From an uncultured Clostridia bacterium (GTDB lineage: Bacteria > Bacillota > Clostridia > Oscillospirales > Oscillospiraceae), in assembly GCA_947164825.1 (NCBI GenBank), contig CAMUYE010000016.1:1-34692 (forward strand): a stretch of 34,692 nt of DNA. Reading direction: 5' to 3'. The position numbers and the translations under genes were made by a program. Every line of letters begins with the position of its first letter. Position 1 is the stretch's first letter. Below are positions 16,140-24,945 of this stretch, in pieces. A model generated the notes under the pieces. The model was not told where the DNA came from. It saw only the letters and a list, made by a program, of their open reading frames with translations, and searched no databases.

Positions 16140-19100
16140 TCAGTAGTTGTACATCATGACCCGGTAGAGGAACATGGCGATCTCGGCGCGGGTGCAGACC
16201 TTCTTCGGGGAGAAGCTGGTCTCGGAAGTACCGGCGGTGATCCCCTTCTCCAGGGCCCAGCAGACGGCATCGGCATACCAGGCGTTCTCGGGCACGTCGG
16301 TGAAGCGGCAGTCCTGGGTCTCGGGTGCCGGGGAGCCGGCGGCCCGCCAGAGGAAGGTCACGACCTCTTCACGCTTGCAGGCCTTATTGGGGCTGAAGGT
16401 GGTTTCCGAGGTACCGAAGGTGATCCCGTTCTCCACCGCCCAGAGGACGGCGTCCCGATACCAGGCGTCCTCCGCCACGTCGGTGAAGGGGCAGTCCCGG
16501 GTCTCGGGCTCCTGTGAGCCGTAGACGCGCCAGAGGAAGGTGACAACCTGGGCCCGGGTGGCCGCCTTGTTGGGGCTGAAGGTCACAGGCGTGGTGCCCG
16601 CAGTGACGCCGCTGATCTTCATCAGGATGACGGCCTCCCGGTACCAGGCGTCCTCGGGGACGTCGATGAAGGGATTCTCCGGCCAGCCGAAGGCCCAGAA
16701 GGTCAGGCGGTAATACTGCCGCGGGCTGCCCCACTGCTGCTGATTCAGCATCAGGGTGTAGCTGGTCCCCTTGGGCGCGTGGATCTCCAGGGTCGAGCCG
16801 TCGGGGCCGGCGCCGTCCACCTCGATGAGACCGATGACGCCCTCCCGGGCCCAGCCGAAGCTGACGCTCTGCTGATCGGCGGGCAGGCGAAGCTTCACAT
16901 AGTCGTGCTCCGCCGCGTGCCAGACCAGCATGTCCTCAGCGGGAACGTCCGCGGGCAGCTCCACGGGGGCCCGGCTGCCCAGCATGGCCTCCACCACCAC
17001 GGGTTTCTCATCGGTGCCGTCGAAGCGCTGGAAATCCAGATCGTCGTCGCTCCAGTAGACGTAAACTATAACCGGCTGCTCGTTCTCCGGCGTGAAGCTC
17101 AGCACGTCGTTCTCGAAGTGGAAGCCCTCGGCCACAGCCTGGCCGTGGCGGACGACAAAACCCTCGAACCAGGTGCCGTCTTCGTGGGGGTATTCAATCC
17201 AGACACTGGGATCGTAGCCCTCCCAGTCGCCCAGATCGTAGAGTTCCGTGGGATTCTCGTCAAAGAAGGCGATGCTGTGCTCGTGGTCCAGCCGGAGGTA
17301 GACCGTGCCGATGCTCTCATTGCCCTGCTCGTCGATCACCAGATAGGAGGGGGCCTCGAAGATGTAATTGGCGATGTCGATCTCCGGGACCTCGTTGAGG
17401 CCGTAGTAGACGTTGCCTTCGGAGCCGCACCAGTTCACCCAGAGCTGATAGCGGCTGTCCGGGAAGAACTCAAAGTCCAGGATGTAGTAGTGGTTGACAC
17501 CGTGGTCCGCCTCGTTGTCCAGGTACAGGGTGAAGCTGTGGGGCTCGGACTGGTCCACCCAAAAATCGTGCCACGCATCGTCGTAATTCACATCGGACCA
17601 GGAGACCCGGTTGACGCCGTAGTTCTCGGCCCAGGTAAAGGTCAGGCTCCCGGTGTCGGCGGCCACGCGCATACGGGCCCGGCCCGGCTGGATCAGGATA
17701 TTTTCGGCTGCGATCCCCGCCGGCGGGATGATCTCGCCGTAGTTGTAGTAGTTGTATTCGACAATGACCGGGAACTCCTCCGTGGGCTGGAACTCGTCGA
17801 ATACCGTATCGGAGACGCACCAGTCCACGTGGAAGAGCAGCCATCTGTTCTCCGGGATCAAGCTCAGAACGTTGTTCTCGAAGCTGCAGCTGTGCTCCTG
17901 GCCCAGGTCCGTCAGGACGCCGTTGTCTATGATCTTTCCGTTCCAGTCCTCGGTCTCGATCCAGAGGGTGAGGGCCCGGTCAGTCAGCTCCATGGCGTCT
18001 CCGAAGCCCGTGAGCTCGCCGTTCTCGTCGAAGAAGCCCGCCTGGGTCTCGTCGAAGAAGAGGCGCACGGGCTGGACCTCGCCGTCTTCCATAAAGGAGA
18101 CGGCCCGGTCAAAGCCGAAGCCCAGGTAGTGGGTCGGATCGGTCACCAGCTCCTCCTCGCCCAGAGCCCAGAAGATGGAACCCTTGCCCTGGTCGTAGAA
18201 GGAGATCATCATGCCTTCCTCCATACCGGGGCCGTCCTCAAACTCGAACTGGATGTGATACCAGTCCTTCGGGTCGCCGTTGTCCCAGGTCGCGTTCAGC
18301 TCCAGCGTGTAGGAATTGCCCTCGAAGGGCACGTCGTTGTACCAGTCGTCCCAGCCCTGTATGCCGTTGACGTTGATCTGCCGCAGAGGATCGTTCTCGT
18401 CCCAGGTGAAGGTCAGGCTCTCAGTCTCCCAGGGGACCCGGATCCGGGCCCGGTTTCCGTCCTGATAGAGATCCTCCTCGGGGACCTCGGGCAGGCTGAT
18501 CTGACCGTCGCCCCACCAGTCCACCTGGATCACCACCGGGGCCTCCTCGGTGCCGTGGAAGTTGTCGAAGCGGTAGTCCGCCTCGGTCCAGTAGATTTTG
18601 ATCTCCATATCGCTGGTTCCGTCTACTCCGCCAAAGCTCAGGACGTTCTCTGCGGAGAAGTGGAAGCCCTTGTACTCGCCGTACTCCGTGGTGTTCCCGT
18701 CCCAGACCACCACGCCGTCAAGGTGGTTGCTGCGGACGCAGACGATCAGGTTCCGCTGCTCGTACTGATTGGGCTGGACGAAGCCGATCTCACTCTCCTG
18801 GTCCCAGAGCTCCCAATCGATGGCCTTGGTCTCGTCGATCAGCAGCCGCACGTCCCGGGTCTCCCCTTCTGCGTTTAGATAACAGAAGGTCCCCATATCG
18901 CCGTCAAACTGATAGTACTCCGCCGTGGCCTCGGGGTAGTTCTCATAGTCCAGGGTACGGAAAACGGAGCCGCCGTTCTGGTCGTAGAAGACCCGTACCG
19001 TGCCGTCGTAAGGCATGGAGCTGCCCTCGAACTCGAACTGGATATGATACCAGTCTCTGGGATTGCCCCAATCGTCCACCTGGTTCAAAACCAGGGTATA

Positions 19101-21425
19101 GCTGCCGCCCTCGGGCACGATGCCGTTGAGCCAGTCCCCGTTCTCGCCCAGACCGTTGACGTTGACGCAGCGGAGCTCGTCGTCCTCGCCCCATTCCAGG
19201 GTCAAGGAGCTGACCTCCCGGGACAGGCGGACCCGCATCCTGCCGTTTCCGGTCATCACGTCCTCCTCGGGCAGCTCGTCCACGATGCTGACGCTGCCGT
19301 CGCCCCACCAGTTGACCTCCACCATAACGGGCTTGTCCTCCGTGGGCCGGAACTGGGAAAAATAATAGTCCTCAAAGGTCCAGTAGATGTCGAAGTCCAC
19401 GCCGTAGCCACTCTCGGGGGTGAAGCGCATCACGCTGCCGTCGTAAGTCGCCCGCGGGCTGACGGCCTGGCCGAAGAGGACGATGGGCTCCTCGTGCCAG
19501 TTCCCATCCAGGCCTTCGTATTTCGCCACCACGGAGATGGATCGGTCATCGCTCTCCCAGGCGTCCTGAAGGACGAACTCGCCCTGATCCCAGGCGTCGA
19601 AGTCGATGCAGCGGCTGGGGTCGAAACACAGATAAATGTCGCCGGGGGCGCCGTTGACCTCATAGCTGATATTGTCGGGCCAGCCGTCTCTGCCGTTGCC
19701 CTGGCGGGGCAGATAGGCCTCCGGCTGCATTTCCGGGGCCTCGTTCACTCCGTAGTAGACCGAGCCGCCGTTGTCGTCGTAGTTGGCGGCGAAGAGATAG
19801 TTCCACTGGCTTTCGTCGGCAAAGTCGAAGTCGATCCAGTAGTGCCGCCGGGGGCTCCCGTCGTTCTCCGTCTGGTTCAGGATCAGGGTGTAGGAGTCGA
19901 AGTCAGGCTCGTTCCATTCCGTCCGCTCCCACTCTCCCTCCAGGCCGGTGACGCTCAGGGTGCGCAGGTGCCCGTCCCAGGTGAAGCTTAGCTGCGGGGT
20001 GTCCAGGGGTACCCGGATCTTGCCGCGGCCGTAGTCCGGCTGCAACAGATTGCCCACGTCCACGCCCTCGTCCCAGTGGACCGTGCCGCCGCCCCAGGCG
20101 TTGAACTCGATCAGGACGCTGTTCTCGTCCCAGTCGTAGTTCCGGAATTCGTATTCCGCCTCGGACCAGAAGACCTCCAGCCGGATGTCGCAGCCTGTCT
20201 CCGGGGTGAAGCTCAGCACGTTGTCCGCGAAGCTGAAGCCGGGCATGACGGCCTCGCCGGCCTCCACCACCCAGTCCCGGACGTCCTCGCCGTTGGCGTC
20301 CACGTATTCCCCGAAGACGAAGAGGGCCCGATCCTCGGGAGCCACGTTGGAGTCCACGGATTGGACCGTCCCATCCTGCTCGTACCGGCCCCGGTCCAGG
20401 CCGTGTTCCTGGTCGAAGCGCAGGTGGACGGGCCGGATCTGGCCGTCCGTTTCAAAGCTCTCCATCACGTCGTCGAAGAGGAGCTCCGCGGGCTCCGTCC
20501 CGGGCAGCTCGTCGCCCAGGCTCATATAGACCGAGCCGCCCCAGACGTCGTAGCAGGCCCGGATCTGACAGTTCCAGTCCCAGAAGAAGTCGAAGTTGAT
20601 GCCGTAGTGGTTCCAGGGGTCATTGTTTTCGTTGACCCGGTCCAGGACGTAGGTGTAGGTCTGGAAGTCCGGCACGCTGTAATGGCCCCAGCCGTTCTCG
20701 TCCTGCTCGCCCTCGACCCAGAGCTGCTTCAGATGTCCGGTCCAGGAAAAGGTCACGCTGGGGGTCGTGTCCGGCACCAGGATCCTGCCTCGATTGTAGT
20801 TCGGCTGGTCGCAGGAGTCCAGGACCGTCACATTGGAATCGAACGCGGGCTGGCCCGGACCGTTCCACTGATAGTCAATGAGGATCTGGCCCTCGACCGG
20901 CTCGAAGGTGAAATACTGGAAGTCGTGGTCGGTCCACCAGACGCTCACGTAGACCTCTCCCTGGGCGGCCTCCGCCTTGAAGGACAGGATGCCGTTCTCG
21001 TAGGTAAAGCCCTCGGCCATGACCTGGCCGCCGACCAGCGCGTCCGCCCGGTACCAGCTGTCCTCGGTTGGATACTCGACCCGGACGTTGACGGACCGGT
21101 CCTCCGCCTGCCAGGGATCATAGCAGACCAGCTCGCCGTTTTGGTTCCAGGCGTCCCAGTCCGCCGCCCGGGTGGTGTCGAGCAGGAAGTGTACGGTGTT
21201 GGCCTTGTTGACCGCCGTGGTCCACTCGCCGTCGGCCAGGAAGTCCTCCTCGGTCCCCTCGGGATAGATGGTGCCCCGGCCCCAGAAGACCGTGCCGCCG
21301 GACATATCATAGGTGACCTGGAACATATTGGTCGCCGCTTTCTCGCCCTGGGCGAAGACCGTCCCCGGCAGCAGGGACAGGACAATGCAAAGGGCGAGCA
21401 GCGCCGCTGTGAGCTTGCGTTTCAT
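16140..21425 (-). CDS. SLH-anchored giant surface protein with six divergent ~260-aa repeats
   Basis: Signal peptide MKRKLTAALLALCIVLSLLPGTVFAQ; three C-terminal SLH domains (FIDVPEDAWYREAV..., FTDVAEDAWYRDAV..., FTDVPENAWYADAV...); RBS AAGGAGGGAG. Confidence 0.93.
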   Translation of the reverse strand: MKRKLTAALLALCIVLSLLPGTVFAQGEKAATNMFQVTYDMSGGTVFWGRGTIYPEGTEEDFLADGEWTTAVNKANTVHFLLDTTRAADWDAWNQNGELVCYDPWQAEDRSVNVRVEYPTEDSWYRADALVGGQVMAEGFTYENGILSFKAEAAQGEVYVSVWWTDHDFQYFTFEPVEGQILIDYQWNGPGQPAFDSNVTVLDSCDQPNYNRGRILVPDTTPSVTFSWTGHLKQLWVEGEQDENGWGHYSVPDFQTYTYVLDRVNENNDPWNHYGINFDFFWDWNCQIRACYDVWGGSVYMSLGDELPGTEPAELLFDDVMESFETDGQIRPVHLRFDQEHGLDRGRYEQDGTVQSVDSNVAPEDRALFVFGEYVDANGEDVRDWVVEAGEAVMPGFSFADNVLSFTPETGCDIRLEVFWSEAEYEFRNYDWDENSVLIEFNAWGGGTVHWDEGVDVGNLLQPDYGRGKIRVPLDTPQLSFTWDGHLRTLSVTGLEGEWERTEWNEPDFDSYTLILNQTENDGSPRRHYWIDFDFADESQWNYLFAANYDDNGGSVYYGVNEAPEMQPEAYLPRQGNGRDGWPDNISYEVNGAPGDIYLCFDPSRCIDFDAWDQGEFVLQDAWESDDRSISVVAKYEGLDGNWHEEPIVLFGQAVSPRATYDGSVMRFTPESGYGVDFDIYWTFEDYYFSQFRPTEDKPVMVEVNWWGDGSVSIVDELPEEDVMTGNGRMRVRLSREVSSLTLEWGEDDELRCVNVNGLGENGDWLNGIVPEGGSYTLVLNQVDDWGNPRDWYHIQFEFEGSSMPYDGTVRVFYDQNGGSVFRTLDYENYPEATAEYYQFDGDMGTFCYLNAEGETRDVRLLIDETKAIDWELWDQESEIGFVQPNQYEQRNLIVCVRSNHLDGVVVWDGNTTEYGEYKGFHFSAENVLSFGGVDGTSDMEIKIYWTEADYRFDNFHGTEEAPVVIQVDWWGDGQISLPEVPEEDLYQDGNRARIRVPWETESLTFTWDENDPLRQINVNGIQGWDDWYNDVPFEGNSYTLELNATWDNGDPKDWYHIQFEFEDGPGMEEGMMISFYDQGKGSIFWALGEEELVTDPTHYLGFGFDRAVSFMEDGEVQPVRLFFDETQAGFFDENGELTGFGDAMELTDRALTLWIETEDWNGKIIDNGVLTDLGQEHSCSFENNVLSLIPENRWLLFHVDWCVSDTVFDEFQPTEEFPVIVEYNYYNYGEIIPPAGIAAENILIQPGRARMRVAADTGSLTFTWAENYGVNRVSWSDVNYDDAWHDFWVDQSEPHSFTLYLDNEADHGVNHYYILDFEFFPDSRYQLWVNWCGSEGNVYYGLNEVPEIDIANYIFEAPSYLVIDEQGNESIGTVYLRLDHEHSIAFFDENPTELYDLGDWEGYDPSVWIEYPHEDGTWFEGFVVRHGQAVAEGFHFENDVLSFTPENEQPVIVYVYWSDDDLDFQRFDGTDEKPVVVEAMLGSRAPVELPADVPAEDMLVWHAAEHDYVKLRLPADQQSVSFGWAREGVIGLIEVDGAGPDGSTLEIHAPKGTSYTLMLNQQQWGSPRQYYRLTFWAFGWPENPFIDVPEDAWYREAVILMKISGVTAGTTPVTFSPNKAATRAQVVTFLWRVYGSQEPETRDCPFTDVAEDAWYRDAVLWAVENGITFGTSETTFSPNKACKREEVVTFLWRAAGSPAPETQDCRFTDVPENAWYADAVCWALEKGITAGTSETSFSPKKVCTRAEIAMFLYRVMMYNY

Positions 21426-21536
21426 AAGGCTCCCTCCTTATTTATATTCTACCGATTTTATCATAGCACAAGGATTCCGAAATGTACAGGGATTTCCGTA
21501 TAAAATTGTATAAAAAATCAAAAAGCCTCCGCCCCG

Positions 21537-22181
21537 TCAGGGCAGAAGCTTCTTGACGGCCTCCGGCAGCTCCCGGAGGCTTTGGATCGCCGCGTCGGGC
21601 TCCGGGACCTGGCCGTAGCCGTAGGCGGCGTGGACAAAGGGGATTCCGGCGCGGCGGGCAGCGGCCAGGTCGCCCGTGGTGTCGCCCACGTAGACGGCCC
21701 GCTCGACGCCGTTCCGCTCCATGACCAGGCGAATGTTCTCCCCCTTGGACAGGCCGGTCCGGGCGGCGTTTTCGTAATCGTCAAAGTATTTGCCGGTGTG
21801 GTTGCCTGAGAAGAAGGCCTCAATGTAGCCCAGGCCGCAGTTGCTGACCACGGCCAGGAGGTATTCTTCCCGCAGCGCCGTCAGAACGGCCTTCTCGTCG
21901 GGGTAGAGCCGCCCGCCCCGCTGGGCCAGGGGCACGCACTCGGCGTCGCAGCAGCCCTCGATGACGGCCTCCCGCCAAGCGGGCTCCGCCTCCGGAAAGA
22001 TGAATTCCGCAATCTCGGGCAGGGTCTTCCCGCAGTAGCTCCGGCAGAGCTCCGGGGTCACCCGCAGGTCGATCCCCCGGCCTTCCAGATAGCTGTTCCA
22101 CGCGGGCGCGATGGTCTCCGCCGCGTCCCACAGGGTCCCGTCGAGGTCGAAGATAATTGCCTGTTTTTTCGGATTGTTCAT
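21537..22181 (-). CDS. HAD-superfamily phosphatase (phosphoglycolate phosphatase-like)
   Basis: MNNPKKQAIIFDLDGTLWDAAETI...VVSNCG...VYVGDTTGDLAAARRAGIPFV; ATG at 22181, shorter than the tracked 457-aa ORF. Confidence 0.85.
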   Translation of the reverse strand: MNNPKKQAIIFDLDGTLWDAAETIAPAWNSYLEGRGIDLRVTPELCRSYCGKTLPEIAEFIFPEAEPAWREAVIEGCCDAECVPLAQRGGRLYPDEKAVLTALREEYLLAVVSNCGLGYIEAFFSGNHTGKYFDDYENAARTGLSKGENIRLVMERNGVERAVYVGDTTGDLAAARRAGIPFVHAAYGYGQVPEPDAAIQSLRELPEAVKKLLP

Positions 22182-22209
22182 TGCTTTTTCCCGCTTTCTG
22201 TTGTACAAT
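22181..22209 (+). promoter_or_regulatory. Putative promoter for the asparaginase gene
   Basis: TTGCTT, 17-nt spacer, TACAAT; lies in the short divergent gap between genes. Confidence 0.5.
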
Positions 22210-22241
22210 AGAGGCAGCAAGGACGAAGGGAGCGTTTTACC

Positions 22242-23246
22242 ATGAAGAACATCCTTGTCATCGGAACCGGCGGCACCATCGCCTCGGAAATGGCCTCCGA
22301 CGGCCTGGCGCCGGAGCTGACCGCCAATCAGCTTCTGCAGTACGTCCCCCAGATCCGGGACTTCTGCTGCCCAAGCTGCAAGCAGATCTTCAGCATCGAC
22401 AGCACCAACATGGCGCCTGCCCGCTGGCTCCAGATCGCCGCCTGCATCCGGGAACATTACGACGAGTACGACGGCTTCGTGATCACCCACGGCACCGACA
22501 CCATGGCCTACACCGCGGCGGCCCTCTCCTATCTGATCCAGCGGAGCCCCAAGCCCATCATCCTCACCGGGGCCCAGAAGCCCATCGGTTCGGACAACAC
22601 CGACTCCAAGATCAATCTGGAGGACGCCTTCCGCTGCGCCTGCTCTCCCCTGCGGGGCGTGATGGTGGTCTTCAACGGCAAGGTCATCCTGGGCACCCGG
22701 GCGCGGAAGACCCACTCCAAGAGCTTCCGGGCCTTCTCCAGCATCAACTATCCGGAGCTGGCCTATATCCAGGACGGTCACGTGCTGACCTTTATCCAGC
22801 CCCCCTGCCAGGATCGACCTGTCTTCTACGACAAGCTCGGGGAGCGGGTGGCCCTGCTGAAAATGATCCCCGGCACCGACTCCGCCCTGCTGGAATGGCT
22901 GCTGGACCACAACGACGCGCTGATTATCGAGAGCTTCGGCGTGGGCGGCATGCCCTCCTACCGGGGTTCAGAGTTTTACGATCTCATGGCTGACGCCATC
23001 CGCCGGGGCAAGACCATCGTGATGACGACCCAGGTGGAAAACGAAGGCAGCAACCTGTCGATCTACAGCGTGGGAAACCGGCTCAAGACGGAGCTGGGCG
23101 TTCTGGAGGCCTACGATATGACCACGGAAGCCGTGGTGGCAAAGCTGATGTGGATCCTCGGCAGGACCAAGGATCCCAAGCAGATCCGCTGTCTGTTCTA
23201 TTCTCCCGTGGCGGACGATCTGCTCTATCCCGTATCCGAAACCTGA
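22242..23246 (+). CDS. ansA: L-asparaginase, type I-like
   Basis: IGTGGTIASEMASDGLAP...VITHGTDTMAYTAAALSYLIQRSPKPIILTGAQKPIGSDNTDSKINLEDAF. Confidence 0.9.
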   Translation: MKNILVIGTGGTIASEMASDGLAPELTANQLLQYVPQIRDFCCPSCKQIFSIDSTNMAPARWLQIAACIREHYDEYDGFVITHGTDTMAYTAAALSYLIQRSPKPIILTGAQKPIGSDNTDSKINLEDAFRCACSPLRGVMVVFNGKVILGTRARKTHSKSFRAFSSINYPELAYIQDGHVLTFIQPPCQDRPVFYDKLGERVALLKMIPGTDSALLEWLLDHNDALIIESFGVGGMPSYRGSEFYDLMADAIRRGKTIVMTTQVENEGSNLSIYSVGNRLKTELGVLEAYDMTTEAVVAKLMWILGRTKDPKQIRCLFYSPVADDLLYPVSET

Positions 23247-23250
23247 CACA

Positions 23251-23282
23251 ACAGGGGCTGGCAGCTGCCAGCCCCTGTTTTC
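23251..23282 (+). terminator. Rho-independent terminator
   Basis: Perfect 28-nt palindrome ACAGGGGCTGGCAGCTGCCAGCCCCTGT followed by TTTT. Confidence 0.85.
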
Positions 23283-23289
23283 AGTTGTA

Positions 23290-23580
23290 AAGGGTGAACC
23301 ACCGGCTATGCCGGTGGGCGCAAGAAGTTCTACTTTTGCCCAGAGAATAAAACCCCCAAAGATAGAGCCATAGCAGGTTCGCCAACCACGCTACAACAGC
23401 ATCAAGGGGGGCGTCAAAGAATTGACACCTTCAATATAGCTGATAGTTAGCAGGAAAGCAATACCCATTTATGGGTTGCGGAGCATTATTCGCAAAAGAA
23501 AGAGCTTTCGAGTGCCTTTAGGCATTGCCGTAAAAGGCCCTTATAGGGCCTGTGCAAGCCACCGGCTATGCCGGTGGTCT
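23290..23580. mobile_element. Putative IS200/IS605-type MITE (non-autonomous, ~290 bp)
   Basis: Identical 19-nt palindrome CCACCGGCTATGCCGGTGG at 23299-23317 and 23559-23577; interior non-coding with further small hairpins (ACCCATTTATGGGT, AGGCCCTTATAGGGCCT). Confidence 0.55.
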
Positions 23581-23585
23581 TGACT

Positions 23586-24062
23586 TTACGCCTCTTTCCG
23601 GGGGCGGAATACGTAGTACCGCTGTCCGATGTAATTGATGACGCAGTAGGCGAAGGTGCAGGCCAGCATGACCAGGCTCTCCCGGAAGGCCAGGGGATCC
23701 CTGCCCTTGGCGATGAGATTCTGGATCCAGTCGGCAATGGAGATGAAGAAGGGCAGCGTGATCAGATGCTCGAACAGCTTCAGCAGCAGAACCTTGGCCA
23801 GGAGATAGCTGACGCCCACGGACACGAAGAACTTGACCGGCCACCAGCGGGAGATCCGGATGCCCCGGAAGGTGACGTAGCGGTTCAGCAGGAAGGAGAC
23901 GCCGGTCTGCAGGGCGAACTCGATGACGATGCTGGCGTCCTTGCCCACTTGGAAGATGTGGTGCAGCACCAGCATGACGGCGTTGCAGATCCCGTAATTC
24001 AGGAAGCCGAGGGCCACGTATAGCCAGAAGGTCTTATCCAGGAGATTCTTGTGTTTCTTCAT
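23586..24062 (-). CDS. GtrA-family membrane protein
   Basis: Four-TM protein: YVALGFLNYGICNAVMLVLHHIF...FALQTGVSFLLNRYVTFR...CVINYIGQRYYVFR. Confidence 0.8.
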   Translation of the reverse strand: MKKHKNLLDKTFWLYVALGFLNYGICNAVMLVLHHIFQVGKDASIVIEFALQTGVSFLLNRYVTFRGIRISRWWPVKFFVSVGVSYLLAKVLLLKLFEHLITLPFFISIADWIQNLIAKGRDPLAFRESLVMLACTFAYCVINYIGQRYYVFRPRKEA

Positions 24063-24825
24063 TCTCTACCTCCGGGGCATACATCAGATCGAGATCCACG
24101 ACGGTTTTGATCCCGTCCACGCGGCCGGAACCCGTAAACTGCCAGAACTCCGTCCGGTAAGCGAAGCTCTGCCAGTCGTCGTATTCGGCGATCCAGAAGG
24201 AATAGTCCGTCAGACGTTCCAGGTGCATGATCGAATAGCCGTAGCGCTGGTTGAAATAGACGCCCGCCCGGTAGCCGCCCGCTTCGATGGCGGCGCAGAA
24301 GGCCTTGGCCCAATCACCGACGGCGGAAGTCGCCTTGCCGGAGGTGCGGCCGTTGGCGGCCTCCTCCCAGTCGAACCAGACCGGGAGCTCCAGCGGGATC
24401 CCGTCCAGCAGGCCCAGCACGTAGGCGGCCTCTTCTTCAGCCTCCGCCTCGGAAATCGCCTGGGAGTAGAAGTAGACCCCCGCCTGCAGCCCGGCCCTTC
24501 GGGCCTCCACGTAATTGCGGGTAAAGGCGGAATCCAGATTCAGGCCGCCCTCGGTGTTGCCCCGGAAGCCGATGCGGATGATGGCGAAGTCCACGCCGTC
24601 GGCCTTGACCCGCTCCCAGTCGATCTCCTGCTGATGGGAGGAGACGTCCACGCCCAGCAAAGCGCCGGGATATGCGGCCCTTCCCTTTTCGTCCCGGGTG
24701 AAATCCCCGGCCTTCAGGCTGCTGCGGGGGATGTCCGGGACCCGGTTCTGCTCTCTGCGGAACGCGCAGCCCGTCAGCAGCAGAATGGGCAGGAGGGCCA
24801 GTAAGAATACGGTTTTGATACGCAT
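24034..24825 (-). CDS. GH25 lysozyme-like lipoprotein
   Basis: Lipobox LLLTGC; GVDVSSHQQEIDWERVKADGVDFAIIRIGFRG...GVYFYSQAIS...VWFDWEEA...DLDLMY; ATG at 24825 with upstream GGAG. Confidence 0.88.
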   Translation of the reverse strand: MRIKTVFLLALLPILLLTGCAFRREQNRVPDIPRSSLKAGDFTRDEKGRAAYPGALLGVDVSSHQQEIDWERVKADGVDFAIIRIGFRGNTEGGLNLDSAFTRNYVEARRAGLQAGVYFYSQAISEAEAEEEAAYVLGLLDGIPLELPVWFDWEEAANGRTSGKATSAVGDWAKAFCAAIEAGGYRAGVYFNQRYGYSIMHLERLTDYSFWIAEYDDWQSFAYRTEFWQFTGSGRVDGIKTVVDLDLMYAPEVENEETQESPG

Positions 24826-24945
24826 GTGTCTCTCCTGTGTCCGCGCCGGGATCGGCGCGGATTCGTTTTCTGCATTATACCACAGAAACACAGAAATGCA
24901 AGCGGGAAATCTCCGCCCGCCCCGTAGGGTGCGACTGGAAATGCC

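Noticed and set aside
16779-18878. 699-aa plus-strand ORF opposite the SLH protein
   Set aside because: No signal peptide, RBS or recognisable domain; opposite strand has clear SLH and repeat coding.
21537-22910. 457-aa HAD ORF as tracked
   Set aside because: N-terminal ~240 aa is antisense of the asparaginase gene; HAD starts at ATG 22181.
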